From Antrodiella citrinella (Eukaryota; Basidiomycota; Agaricomycetes; Polyporales; Steccherinaceae): a stretch of DNA of 64,000 nt. Below, one piece after another: positions 10,603-23,668 of the stretch. Made by a program: the position numbers and the translations under genes. The notes beneath the pieces were generated by a model that did not search any database, had not been told where the DNA came from, and saw nothing but the letters and a program-made list of their open reading frames with translations. Numbering within the stretch: the stretch's first letter is position 1; every line of letters begins with the position of its first letter. The stretch is from the NCBI GenBank assembly GCA_004802725.1, contig SGPM01000123.1, positions 1-64,000 of the forward strand. Direction: 5' to 3'.

Positions 10603-10831
10603 CCACTCGAGTGGCCACTTGCGCATGTCCGGTCCACTTAAGTGGCAACTTGCACAGGTCCGGTCCAGTATAGTGGCCACAGGTGCAGGCCCCGTCCACT
10701 CGAGTGGCCACTTGCGCATGTCCAGTCCACTTGGATGGCCACTTGCATAGGTCCAGTCCAGTATAGTGGCCACTCCCACAAATCTGGGCCATTCAAGTGG
10801 ACTCATCAACTCTGACAGCCCACTCGAGTGG
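10603..10831. repeat. Left array of eight 12-bp palindromes, 31-bp period
   Basis: Sites start at 10603, 10634, 10665, 10696, 10727, 10758, 10789 and 10820, exactly 31 bp apart. They read CCACTCGAGTGG, CCACTTAAGTGG, CCAGTATAGTGG, CCACTCGAGTGG, CCACTTGGATGG, CCAGTATAGTGG, CCATTCAAGTGG and CCACTCGAGTGG. Four are perfect palindromes. Thirty-one base pairs is close to three turns of B-DNA, so the sites face the same side of the helix. They lie just beyond the 3' end of the transposase gene. Binding by the transposase is the likely role (inference). Confidence 0.9.
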
Positions 10832-10926
10832 ACACTGACAGCATATCAAGTGGCTTCATCATACTCATCTTCCACAATGTTGTCTGGCATGATTACACAC
10901 AGTTGTTATAAACAGAAAAATATCAA

Positions 10927-13900
10927 TTAATATACTCTTGCTCGTTTGCGAGGTGTCCTAGGAGTCCCCTGTGTTGTGAAGTATGTATCTATGTCTAGGG
11001 GTCTCACCATCATCTGCAGCCATTCATCGTTCTCTTCAACGAATGCACTCTGTTCGTGACTGGTCTCGACGTCTTGCATCAATCCAGCATCTCCCTCCTC
11101 CCCATCGTAATACGCATCATCATCTTTCTCCAAGTCCACCTCCTCCTCTTCCGTGTTCCTGCTTGCACTCACCGCCTTCCATGAACTCCGTAGGAGGACC
11201 GCTTCCCTCGCATGTTCCTCTTCCCAACTCGGTCCCCAACCATCCAGTATAGTGTACGCTGCATGAATGCGCTTCAACTTGCCTTCCCATCCAAGGTACA
11301 AGTCCAACAACGTATTCTGTCGTCCTTCGAGCTGAAACTTGATGTTCTCGTCCAACGCTGCGAAGACGTGAATAAAACACCCACAACTGGCAAACATCAC
11401 TCACTCGTTTCAATCGCTCGCACTATAGCTTTCCACTCGACCATGAACCACTCCTGCAATGCACACCTTTCCCAACCCAACCGCTCCACCTCCTCTCGAC
11501 ATCGATCCAACTCCAAGACATGGCGTATCCCCTCACGGACTTTCTCACTGCTCAGCCATAGAGGAATGTCGTCATCATCGAACGTCCCAAACCCTAGGTC
11601 CTGCCAAACATCGTGATCGACGTCGAGCTTGAAAAGACCTTCCATCTTGATCTGACGCGGCGCAACTGCATTCTTTGGTGCCTTCTTCTTACCGATCAGG
11701 TCTTGCATCTTGTCGCACAAGGTGTTGTATCGCTTCACTAGGTTGCTGATGGTGGACTGTCTGGATTTCATAGACTGAGTAATGTGCGCCTCTAAATGTG
11801 CTTCTATACTAGCAGTTAGCAGAGTCACTATCAATATCAAATTTCGCATTCCACGTACCATTGACTGCCGTACGGTACGACCTCTCCAAGCGGTCCAGCT
11901 CAAATCGCCGATTACGCATCCGATGAATGATTCTCGTGCAAAGTGCATGAGCGTTGACGTGACAAGTCAGATACTCGCTCATCTTTATCTGTCGCAGTTC
12001 CTCCTGCTCTACCGCACCCAATTGGCTCATGACCGACAGCTTCCTAAGTTCGTAACGCTCCAGTGACACTACCAATTGAGCCCTGGATGCGTTGAGCTCG
12101 ATCATAATTTCGCCCGAGATGGCATTACTAAGATCGTTCGGTGCACTCATCTTCGCATCCAGCGTCTTGATTTGAGAACCCACCGCCTCGATCGCACGTT
12201 GAAACTGCATGACTTGCTTGACCGCCTCCTTTCCAGCATTCTTCTGCTGCCCTAAAACATTCTTCAACGTCAGTCATGCATTTGCATTGTTACTATACAA
12301 CTTACGGGGTAACGGCTTCGTCTGGGCTACGACCTGCTTCGCATGCTCCGCCCGTAGTTCTTCATCACTCAAGGTATCATCTCCAACCCGTAGCTTGCGC
12401 AGCTGCCCCTCAACTTTGGTCATCTTATCATAAGCCATACCCCATTTGCGAACAAGCCAACTGGCCAATTGAGTCAGAGATTGGGACCGATTGAACAGGA
12501 TCTGTTCATCCAACACCATTTTCCGTTGGTGATACTAGATAGACCCATTCAACGTGTAGCTCACAGTAACTGAGTGAGACCGACTTACCCCACTGACCCG
12601 GAGACCTGGTATTAGTTTCTGAAGGACCCTCCACCCTCTCTCACAACCCTCTCCATCAGTCAATCCATACCCGATGCATTTGCGTGGATGATAGATGATT
12701 TGGCACGCCCACTCATGCGCGTATGCATGGAAGACAGCCAGAGCAAAGTCAAAGCGCGACAAGTCTGCGCCGAAGTAGTCGTACTTCCGACAACTTCGCT
12801 CCAGTTGACACGCGATATCGTACAGGACGCCAATCGTCGCATCCGCTGGTAAGTGTTTCAGCAGTTGGAATAGCAGGGCTAGAGCATAGTGTTGCTTCTC
12901 GCCAGCCGATGTCATGTTCGCAAGCCAAATGGTTCGATCGTGGCGACAAACGAGAGCCATAAGACCAGTGTCGGCGAAGTACTTAGTGCTAGCTTTCACG
13001 CGCCGTTCGTCCGCTGCCTTGAAAGACACCCCACAGCTCTCCAAGATCGAGTTCGGTACCTTCATGCCCTCTTCCAATTTGTCGTCAACTGCTGCCGACG
13101 GTGGGTCCTTTTTCTTCCATCCTCTCTTCTCTTCCACAAACTCCTCGATCTCTGTGACGAAATCGTCGCTCAAGAAACAGGTTTTCGGATGAGCTCTGGG
13201 ATAATCATGTTGCCCGTCCTTCGTACGCCTCCTCTTTTGCGTGAAACAACCGTCAAGCATCACCATGACGTTGGGACTGTTAATATTCATGAGTACACCA
13301 CAAACCCGGAACAAAAAAACCACTCACGCCGCAAAGCCGCCTTCCCGCATCTTATCAAATACTGTCGGAGAAAAACATATCGGGCATGCTTCCTGGAGAT
13401 ACAATGAAGGGTAGGAGCGTCGAGCGTTGGCACTGTGGTCTGTCGAGGAGGCTTGCTCGGACTCGTTAGCAGCAATGGCGGTGTGTGGCATCGAGGGGGA
13501 GGGCGGTACGGAAGAAACCCCCTCCGAAGGTGGCATCATCGGCGATGAAGGCAACGGTGGGGACGATGACGGCAAGGGAGACGAAGCGAGCGCGAAAGGA
13601 GACGATGGACTAATAGAAGACGACGAAAAACCCGTTGGAGATGAATTACCTATCGACAGGACGGGTGACGATGAACCGGAGATGCCTGAGGGTCGAGGTG
13701 TCCGGGGCAGCAAATTGTCGAGCTGCGCCACTTCACCCACACCAGCAGCAAACTTCGCTACTTAACGCACTCAGCGCGACTGCGACGAATCAATTAGAAA
13801 GGGCTTACCAGGATTCTGGAGGACCGCATCCTTGCTCTTGTCAAATTCCTGCTGCACCAACCGATCCGCCTCGTTCACCAGCACCGTGAACCACTGTAAT

Positions 13901-14874
13901 GCTTTCCCCAATCGCTGTCGGAGAGAATCCTATCGAAAACATGTTTCAGCCAAATCGAACTCCAAACTGACAAACATCGTCATCACATACCGTATATTCA
14001 AGCCTGTATTGACGTCTCCATAAGAATGCTTCCACCGCGCCGCACCATGCTGTGACGTTCGGTGGAAGGCGTACAAACAAGTCCCGCATAAACTCTAGCA
14101 TGGTGACGTCCACAGCCAAAGTCGGAAGCACTGGACTGCATGCAAAAAGCCCAAGATGAAGGAGCTGCAACGCAGCAGGAGAGCAGGAGCAGACTAGAAG
14201 ACTCTTATTCTCTATCCCTGTGCGACAAATAATCAACAAGCTGAGCGAGAATGGAGATACTGATACGCACTATTAAAATATACACATAAAACTTGCAAAG
14301 TACGGCCTACAGTGCACCCGCACGGGATAACGTCCGGAAGAGGTTCCCGGAAATGATGAGACAACCGCAAAAGCCGAAGATACGGCCTAACCAGGAGAGG
14401 GATCGTCACCGTATCCCAAGTACGCCATTGCTTCTCCTTCTTCTTGCGATTCGGTCGAATCCCATCGGGCTCAATGTGCTGGACAACTTGGAATGACAAA
14501 TCGAGCGGTAGCCCGTCCTGCGAATCCACCGGCAAGCCATCTTGCACACCGTCGCTATGAATTTCTGCGGCCACGTGAGGTGTAACAGAGGACACGGCGG
14601 TGGTAGGGTCTGGTTGGACACTGGATCTGTGATGAAGGGCGCCGATCCAATCATGACCGGCTTGAGATTCCGCCAGAAGAGGTAAAGACGAGGTGTTGGA
14701 GAGATGAGCAGTGCCCCTAGGCCTTCGTTTCCTTGGCGGAGCACCGATCTGTACAACAACAGGAGGTCGGGCATTGGTGCTCCGTTCTGAGGACACAGCA
14801 TTCGGGACAGCAAGACCTGGCGACGAAGCAACCACCGGAGCAGTTACACGTCGGTGTTTCCCCCCTTTCGCCAT
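10927..14874 (-). CDS. KDZ-family transposase
   Basis: Minus-strand exons 14874-14271, 14217-13991, 13929-13809, 13760-13328, 13276-12589, 12534-12306, 12251-11859, 11791-11405, 11357-10927. They sum to 3513 nt (1170 aa) and remain open throughout. The N-terminal third has a basic patch (RKRRPRG) and the family block 'PAALQLLHLGLFACSPVLPT'. A cysteine pair (CPICF) precedes the catalytic core, with MLDGCFTQKRRR, then ALVCRHDRTIWLANM, then GVLYDIACQLER, and then HAYAHEWACQIIYHPRKC and GLTDGEGCERGW. These are the hallmark motifs of KDZ transposases, with acidic residues of an RNase H-like fold. The C-terminal third is helical and ends in an acidic tail and a basic RKRARVY end. Bases 14875-15331 upstream hold no gene and probably the promoter. 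Confidence 0.9.
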
Positions 14875-15331
14875 GATCTACAGGCCGAATCAAAGGTAGA
14901 GAAGGCGGTCCTTGCCATTTTATTCGAACGCAGACCCTCAAAAAAATAGTCATCACATAGCCAGGAAACAAATAGAATTTGAAACGTACCTTGCCCATGT
15001 GTGGGGGTCTGCCCAGAAATCGCGTCCCGCGCTATGCCTACACCCATCAATGAATGACCTCCGCTCACACAAAACTAACCATATCAAATGCACAAGTCTG
15101 GGGGATTTCAAATTCAAAGAAATTGGACTACATTGAGATTAAACTCCGCTCGTGATGATCTATATACAGAAATGATGTCCAAGATAGAAAAAATGGAATA
15201 TATACAAATAATGATACATAAATTCGACACGCAAGACAAAACAAAACAAGAACACAATCACAAGAACGCACACGGTGCCTATCCGAGATAACAGCAATGT
15301 CCAGATAATCATGCACAACAATAATACAAAT

Positions 15332-18013
15332 TCATGCAGACGACGCGGCCGAAGGAGCATAGTAATGGGCCTCTAACGTATCCGGAACAGCCAGAGGGAT
15401 CGTAGGAAGACGCTTCAGCACTCCGTGGGCGGACCGAAGGTAGAACATGAAGATATGCTGATTATCGTGCCGATGTAAGATCCTGCCACTCGGCCACACA
15501 TACTTCGCGAGCAAATTCGTCATCTCGGACCCTCCCGGCCATACGGACATGCAGACCGCGAAACGCTGCAACGCCTTCCCATGCTCGAAGTCATCCGAGG
15601 AGTTCAACAGATCTACCTCCAACGAACGGGTCCAGTCAGGAAGCACCGCACCATCGCTACTCCAAATGGAGATGATCTGGTCAGAGCGAAGAAGGGCCTG
15701 GGCTGAATCGGCGTAGATGTGAGGGCAGAGTACACGATCCACATGGAACAACTCCAGACGGAAATTCACCACCGACAATTCCCAGACTATCTCGCGCCAG
15801 AGGGCCGTGTGCTCGTTGACATCCGCCTGCGATAATTGCCAACGCCCCCACTCCTGAGCCTCAGATTCATCATGAGGCTTGAACTGCGCGTGCACGCCAA
15901 ATCTGACGTTGACATCGACCCGCTCGGCTCTGCGTCGCTGGTCTCCACGGACAAGAGTGTTCGTACCCTTGCGCAACCGCTTATTTTTCCTTGGCTGAAC
16001 ATCGGGAACCGTTCGAGCAGGCCTGATATGCACTGGAAGCTGTGCGATATCTGCGGCGGAGGAGAGCGGCTGGATGTCACCTGCGGGAATGTCTAGGATA
16101 CGATAGTATTCGCCATCCATTGCGATCCGCCAGCACGACTTCGTCCACAGAACTCCGTGAGATGCGGAGTTCAGTGCCTGATTCAGACACCACACTCGAA
16201 TTCGGAGCCAGTTGTGCAATCGACGACACCCAGATTTGCTCGTCACGTCAAGACCGTAGAAGAGTTGGGGACAAGGGAAGAAATACAGCAGACGGGCGCG
16301 GTTAACGTCTCCCAAACCAGAACTGACGACTACCGACGACCATCCCTGTGCCTCCACGGGTACCCATGCCTGCCTGGTCACATTCAGCTCCCCATGCTGC
16401 TGCGAAGACGGCCCAGCAACTGCTGAGGTCGACAGGCCAACAGAGGAAGAAGTGCCGGCGTGGTCCACTCGCATACGACTGCTTGGCGGTTCATCGGCGA
16501 CGTCGTCGTCACTGTATGCAAGTGAGCGGAAGTGATCACCGGTCGGCGAGTCTGGACTATCCTGCTCTGCCTCGACGTCTACACCTGTTTTCGGGACTAA
16601 AAGCATGAGAAGAGGGTCAGTTGCAGTCCACTGAAAATCTCGAAATGCTTACCCCAAGATGCACTATCAGCATTGTCTGCCTGCACCATCTCGTCAATCT
16701 CCGCACCCAAATTATGATCACATATGTCCTCCCTGCGTTTGGCCTCCTCCGCCGACATGCCCGGTCCTACATCATCGAACGAAAACTGGACTCGCTCATT
16801 CGCAGTGGCTGTAGACTTCGCCTTGGATGCCCGTGCGGGATTGTATTCTTGCGCAGCAAGCACGAACGCCTGGCGAGACACGCTGACTACTTCAATCCTT
16901 TCCAGAAGGGTTGTTGAGGTAGGAGTTTCGTACGCTTTGCGAGTCCAAGAAGGCGCATGCTCAGGACGGCAACCCAAGTGCATCATAGACGACGCGCTGA
17001 ACGACTTCCGAGCGGAGACAGAGACAACGCTGCGATTGACAACTGTTGAGGAGTTAATGGTATCTAGCGGTCGAATGTACCAAACAGGGACCCCGACGCG
17101 ATACATCTCTGCCACAAATGCGGTGTCGTCCGAGAACGCACCACGAAGAGGCAAGACCTTCTCGCTGAAGTCGTCCTGTGCGTTGAGCCGTGGCCAAATC
17201 ACCGAATAATAGATCACCCAGCCTCGCAGGGCCAAAAGGACGCGCTGAAACTCGCGAAAGAGGAGCATGGTGATGAAGGGCATCTGTCCACCCGTTTGGA
17301 GCTTCCGCATCGTGTGAAGTAGGCGAACGCGTAAGACTTCAGCCTGGTCCTCATCATGAGCAATCATTCTTTTCTCGCTGTGAGACAAATCCTCCAGCGA
17401 GGGGGCCAACCGGTCCTGCAATTCAACGAACATGAATCCAACCTCCAGCATGGCCGCACGCAAACGATGCAGAGTCTTGTCATCTAAAGACCCGTACTCG
17501 CCGGATGGAAAAGCTTTCGAGATGACAAAATTCTTTTGCCGCATATGAGTCCAAGGGGCAAGGGGATCCGCGAAATTCGGGAGAACGTGAGCATCGTCGA
17601 TGACAGGGAGGGACTGCTGTGTAGAAAACATGAGATCCGGATTGCCAGGTGCTGCGATGGCGAAGCGCGCTTTCTCGTCGTAGACTTGTGGCCATTTGAA
17701 GTACTCCAAGCCACCAAGCATGCCGTCCTCGTAGTACTGTACTCTCAAATTCTCCGAGTGAAACTCCGGAATGAACTCCATGTTCGCCGTAGATATGAAC
17801 CAGTACAACACCGTAGGATGCTTCATGAATCGTAGGCAATCCGTGGGCAGTAATTTCACTCCTGAAGGCCGAGGTTTTCGCGCCGCAAACACTTGGCCCA
17901 CCGACGTGAACCTTCGCACCTGTGAATAATTTGCTTTAATTATGGTCAGCATGTTGCATCCTACCGAAAGAACTCACCATGACTTCTCCATCGCTCGTTC
18001 TACCATCGCTCAT
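15332..18013 (-). CDS. Transposon-encoded protein of unknown function, 855 aa
   Basis: Exons 18013-17978, 17919-16653, 16596-15332 with introns of 58 and 56 bp. The exons sum to 2568 nt without a stop. The start ATG opens a 12-codon first exon (MSDGRTSDGEVM). The protein is mostly globular in the first half (e.g. FMKHPTVLYWFIST, 'FITMLLFREFQRVLLALRGW'). A low-complexity acidic/Ser stretch follows around residues 400-490. A second globular region contains 'LLYFFPCPQLFYGLDVTSKS' and a basic patch (PRKNKRLRKG). I recognise no named domain. It lies head-to-head with the protease gene across a 2.1-kb spacer and in tandem with the transposase, which suggests a role in transposition or its control (inference). 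Confidence 0.8.
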
Positions 18014-20160
18014 GGTCTCCTGCATGTTACAATCTGTGCGACGTTGGGCAACATTTCATAGTCACAACGTATGTAGCGAACGTACCTGGCCGCACAATCT
18101 TGACTATGAAAACCCGAATTGGCACCCTCGCAACTCCTTGTTTGACTTCCTGAGCCATTGATATGAGCTAACGGAATGTCCACGCGCATGAGAGCCAATA
18201 AAGAAAAAAAAACACCTACTGAGTGCGTTCGTTAACTGAGACTTGATTATAAGTCAGTCTAACTACTTTGTCTTGCTGAATTTGACGGACTTACACGGAA
18301 GTTAATGTTCCCTCCCAAATTTTCTTCGTCAGGTCACCGCCCAAAATCCTGGGTGGCGTAAATTCCTGCTCATCGAACACGTCGTAGCAACAGGAACATA
18401 CCTTCTCCTTGTCCTAGGAAGGTGAAATGTCCAACGCTCGTCCAGCAGGGCTTCGTCCCGTCGCCGTCCAGAATCTTCGACGACGTAAACCTTTCCTCAT
18501 CAAATAAATTGTAGCCACAGAAACACATACCTTGTGTACGTCCAGAAACCTCAAACGTCCAAGGCTTGAAGACAGAAACACCGCCACGAAAAAGCAGTCT
18601 CGACAAGCTGAAGAGCTCGGGGATGACAGCAAATTCGTCCAACGACAAGCTGAAGAGCTCGGGGTTGGGGTGAAGGAGGCAGATGAGTATCCAGAAAGGA
18701 GGTGAGAGGAGGTGGATGGATGGATGGATGAGGGTGATGGCGGTCGACGTGGCGGTTGGGAAGAGAGTTGCACGCATTGGCCGCCCGCCAAAATAGGCAT
18801 TCGGCAATTTCCGGTACCCTTCCGTCTGACGAAGATATTCATCTGTGGATAGGATACGCATTTGGTGTACAATTCTGAGTCGGTAGAAGTGTTTGAGAAT
18901 ATGTAACGTATGTATTTCCAACTTATCTAACGACGGGGTGATTTCTGACCGACTCGACTTTGGATCACCTCGGTTTGCAGTGAAACGCTCACTGACTTCG
19001 ACGCCGCAACAACTTCATTCCACAACACCCATGCACTCTATTGTCCGAGCTCTTCAGCTTGTTCTAGTACGGTGATCATGGCATTAATAATCCTTGGATC
19101 ACTCAGTTTTCGGACGCTTTGGTGAGTCTAGTATATGTTTACAGCTTCCTTCGATCTATCTCACACGCGTTAGACGTTCAAAACGGACTCATCCTCATTC
19201 AACAATGGCTGTCCACTCCACTGTCCGAGCTCTTCAGCTTGTTCTGGAGCTGTGATGTTGCCATGATAGATATCCGGACTGCTATGTATTTTTTCCATGT
19301 CCTTGAGTCCGGTATGTGTTTCCAAGTCGCTCATGTTCGAGGCGTGAGTTTGTGTGTCCACTATATCGCGTTCTTGGTGAGTGCCTGAAATAAAATATCT
19401 TATGTCGTCCAAATCGCCTTACCTTACCTTACATCTTTAGAATACATGTGTACAAGTATTATTCTTTCAGTCTGGCTGTATGTTTCTGAGTCTTGTGCGC
19501 GGCACCTGCCTTGATACGTTCGGTAAGTCTATTCTACTCGTTGCTCGTCTAACATTTCATGTTACTCTATATCTACAGGTCATACACTGTGCACCTCAAT
19601 ATCGTCCAAGCTTTTCAGCTTGTTCAAGTGGTTCGTTTATCGGGTTCTCGTGTGTTTCCTCACTGCTCTGTTCGTGAGTATCTCAGATGCCTTGTTCCGT
19701 TCAGAGGGTTCGTTCCATTCATTTCTGACTTAATCGTGAACGGCGTGCGCCTTGTCTTCATGTTGCCCAGTCGCTCGATGTCTTGTAGACTTGTACATAA
19801 ATTCAAACACAAATTTTACTTTGAAACTACTATTACATGTCTGATATACCGAAAGCAGCCAAAACGGCCAGCCACGTTCGCTCAATCAGGCATGTATATT
19901 ACCGCTTTCGGTCAGTTATGTTCTTAATAAGGCAAGAGCTTCAAGTATCCGGCACAACCCGACACATTCGAGCGGAGCTTAAACGACTTCGCCGAATTAT
20001 TGCAACATCTTGCGCGCGACAACTCACTCCCTCACCACCATCCACCTTCCTACGTTGCTTGTCCGGGCTCTTCAGCCTGTTCATCAACGAGCCCGAGCTC
20101 TTCAGCTTGCGCTACACTATCTGTACCTTCCCTCTGATCTTATCCAACTCGTCTCAGGCC
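18014..20160. promoter_or_regulatory. 2.1-kb divergent spacer with seven CTTC-loop hairpin motifs
   Basis: It separates two divergent transposon genes, so both promoters should lie here. Seven 16-base motifs of the form CNNNCT-CTTC-AGNNTG occur: 18604-18619 and 18646-18661 (minus orientation), then 19046-19061, 19226-19241, 19607-19622, 20064-20079 and 20094-20109 (plus). Those at 19046, 19226, 19607 and 20064 are preceded by GTC and followed by TTC, sharing about 22 bases. The two minus-oriented sites lie near the start of the minus gene, and the plus-oriented sites run towards the start of the plus gene. Regulatory, structural RNA or transposase-binding roles are all possible. Confidence 0.7.
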
Positions 20161-23100
20161 ATGAGCAACCGCCACGGCACCACCAATGTGCGTAAATGAT
20201 ACATCCCATCGACGCCAACCACCGTTTAACCTTGCTGTTTCAGCCGTTTGGAAAGAAGAATGTTCAAGACAATGATATGGAGGTTTTGTTTGAGGAGATG
20301 GGGAGGAAGGCGACATCAATGAGGGCCTTGATGCGCGGGTAGGTGTGTTCTGTGCTGGCAGCGTTCTAACGCTAAGCTCGCTTCGACAGACCTATCTATT
20401 CGGACACTGTGGCACCTGGAACAGCTTTGCAGGAGCGAATTGCATCTGGGAAGGCGAAATTGTTGGAGTCTTTTGGAGCTCGGTACGTCGATATCATTAC
20501 ACGCGGAATCTCACTTCTCATAACGTATTTGTCTAAAGTGGTGTCCCCGAGCCAGGACCGTCTTCCGGCCCAGTGTCCGATATCGAGGCCAGGATATCGA
20601 AGAGTCAGCGGACTCTCGAGCTGTATGTATTCACGGTGATCTGAGTAACGATCGACGCCTCTGACATTGCTTAGAATCACCGCAGATGACATGAAAATTG
20701 ACGGAGACGGTGTGGCCGCAGCTCGCCATCGAATTAAAGAGTGAGCTTTATTTCGCGAAGATCACAGTTTGTGACCGGCATGTTCATTTCACGCTCGGAT
20801 TAGTGTTTTAAAAACCGGAGTACCGTCGAAAGAATATCGAGACTTACTTGCCAAGCGGACTCTGACGATGCAACCGTGAGTGCTTCAAATCGTCACATCA
20901 CTCGGCTATGTCCAAATTAACGGTCCATTTGAATTCAGGTATCCAAATCGTATGAACAGCCACCCTTCTGGCTCCCTGAATGTTGGAGAAATTGGGCCTA
21001 TCAGGGCGAAGGCTGTCGCAGTCGAGCGTTACACGCAAAGGCTGTTAGTATTTCTCGTACAACAGCTTATGCTCGTACTGAACTCTGTGTGTAGGCTGCC
21101 TCCTTCACAGTCAAATCCAGGGCGTTCGGATCATACCACCGTGCGCCACGAAGATTATCACCGGTATGACACAAATTATTTACGTTCATGGCGAACTCCT
21201 GCTCAAATCTTACAGGTCCAAGGAACGATACACGCCTTCGGTTGGTCCTTACATCCGGGAGGATCACAGGACTTTGTCTGTCGACCAATCGTCGTCCCAG
21301 ATGCTATCGAGGACGAGGACGGACCCCAAATCTTGCTCCGATGCAAGGCAACCATCTCCCGAAGCAATGGCGATAGATCCTGTGCTTCCCGACCCAGCTA
21401 TTCGTGCTGTACCGAGCTTGATGGCCGCAAAGCCAAAGCCAAAGGATGTCGGGATGACTGTTCAGGCAGCCAGTGCCTCAAGCAGGAAGGGCAAAGCACG
21501 TGCCATCACATCTCCTGAACCGATGGAGAAGGATACATTGCCTTCCGCCCTAGTCACTCGTCCCGTGGCGGCCGAGCCGCAGGATGTTGTGATGCGTACC
21601 GAGTCAGCCGGTGCCTCAAGCCAGTGGAAATTGCGTGCGTCCGCTGGTGCCTCGAGCGGGAAGATCAAATCTCGGGCTGAGGGAGTAGATAGAGTTTTTG
21701 GGGGTTGGGGTCGTTCGGACGAAGATATTAAGCACAGTGAGGCGAAATCTGATGTACACGGGGAGCTACAGAATGCTCTCAAATTTGCAACAAAACTATC
21801 GAAGCGTTGGGAAAATGAAGTCTTTCCCGAGCGCTGGGTGCCCATGCTGTCGGACGGGTTTAAGATCACCACGGAGTACGGGCTCTGTTTCTCCTGTTGT
21901 AGATTGCGACTAATGATAACTTTGGCAAATAACAGTGCAGGGAAGTGGATCGGAATCGGTGGGGAGACACACAGCCTCGTGAACACCGATATTTTGAGGA
22001 TACGCAGTCCGGGCAAAGGTGTGCGGGCCGCAGAGCTATATCTCAGCGATACGCTTGTCGATATTGGAATCCAGTGCGTGCCTTTTTTTGGTGCAATGCA
22101 TTCACTGACTCTTTTCATAGAATGGTGATCAAGGAGCTGAGCGGTATCAACTTCAGTTATGCGATTCATAAGAAGGATTCTTTGTTCAACTGCAACCTGT
22201 ACGACGCACGTCACGGCCGAGAGCTGTGAGTTCGCATCAGTGCATGAAGTGGGTCTTATTGACTCAGTACGATGTCACAGGCATTACGATAGGGTGGATA
22301 AACTGATCAGCTACCTTGCTCGCGGCAAGCCACACAGCACGCGCCATCTATGGAACAGGCATACTATTCTGATGCCAATCTGCGGAGAGTATGTCTAATA
22401 TTTGCGTGCGAGTTACGCGAATGTCTTATCATTTTCGATACAGGTCGCATTGGTATTTGATCGTTGTGATTAATCCTCGTGCCATGATTACGACGAGGGA
22501 CCCGTCATCTCTGGACGCAAATGTCGTGGAGTAAGTTACACAGCATTTTGTTCACTCTGTAACTTGGCTTACGCGGCCGTCAGCACGGACTGCATCATTG
22601 TCGCCATGGACTCAATGGCGGTTAACAGAAATGACACGATGGCTGCGGTTGAACGATATTTGCGCAAGCGTGCTGAACTTGATGATATGGAAGTTTTCAG
22701 GAGTCCCCGGCATGTCAATCTGATGGTAAGTTCCGAAAACAGTCCTGAGTGATAGGGGACAAGTGATAAACTTTCTGCATAGGTGCCTGCTCAGCCGAAC
22801 GCATATGATTGCGGCATTTTCGTGATCTTTTTTGCCGGGACGGTTGTAATGCAATCGGAATGGTTCAGACACGAGGTGGCGAATCAAATGAGGGTACGCA
22901 CCGTCAAACTAGGAGATGCCGGCCACGTTGGATTCGCAGCCCGATGGAGGTTAGCTGATAAAATCACTAACCTGCGCAACATGATTCGTTTTACGCTCAG
23001 CCGAGAAGTGGAGCATGACGGGGACCACGAGATCACCAGCGGAGACGACTCAGAATCGTCGGAGGTAGATGTGTTGCCAGAAAGCGGGAAGCTGGTCCCT

Positions 23101-23172
23101 CGCAAGGCCCGACGTTCCGTTGTTCCTCCATTGCCGGCGTGCAAAGATGATTTTGTTGATGTTGATGAGTGA
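20161..23172 (+). CDS. Ulp1-type (C48) cysteine protease protein of the transposon
   Basis: Fifteen exons: 20161-20187, 20244-20338, 20390-20482, 20539-20622, 20675-20740, 20804-20875, 20939-21043, 21095-21163, 21216-21875, 21936-22073, 22121-22225, 22281-22388, 22444-22530, 22584-22725, 22783-23172. They sum to 2241 nt (746 aa), open throughout. The first ~430 residues are low-complexity, with Ser/Pro and Lys-rich tracts. The C-terminal domain carries the full SUMO-protease catalytic set: His in SHWYLIVVINP, Asp in VAMDSM, and Gln plus Cys in QPNAYDCGIF. A 'LYLSDTLVDIGIQ' strand-helix start precedes them. SUMO or a related ubiquitin-like tag is the expected substrate of the family. Ulp-like domains are known in some Zisupton-group elements. 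The tail is acidic. Bases 23173-23668 hold no gene. Confidence 0.88.
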
Positions 23173-23668
23173 ATCGGGGGACATTCTTGGACACTACAAT
23201 ATGTACGTTCGCATTTGATGAGCAGTAGTTATGGTTGATACGGACAATCTATTTCTTGATTTATCGGATACCCGCGTGATTCGTGGGTTTGTTTTCCCGC
23301 GGAAAGCAAACATCGGTGAGTTCATTCGTCGTGCGCTGTGTGTGCCCTACAGATAATACATGTTTTAGATTCGCTTGTAGCAATATCTGGTACGGAAATG
23401 TTCTCAAGAGAATTCTGACGCAATTGTGGCGACGCAACCGGATGAATTGGTGCGTGTATATCATATACGCATATACGCATAAACGTGAATCTGATTTAAA
23501 ATTTCTCGTTCCGCGAATCTAGGACGCAATTGTCATGGGACCCAATTTGAATGTGCGTTTGTCAGGTGACCGTGTGACTTGGTGACTTGGCATTGGGGCT
23601 GCGTCGACTTCGCCGTCGCGTTGCGTTGTATACGCTGTGTACTTACTCGTTCCACTCTCTATCTCGCC

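Noticed and set aside
10598..10809. Tryptophan- and glycine-rich minus-strand frames
   Set aside because: They translate the 31-bp palindrome array, whose unit is not a multiple of three and repeats in all frames.
18370..18921. Minus-strand frames containing repeated ELFSL peptides
   Set aside because: The peptide repeat is the chance translation of the GAGCTCTTCAGCTTG hairpin motif; plus-strand copies give the same peptide in unrelated frames.
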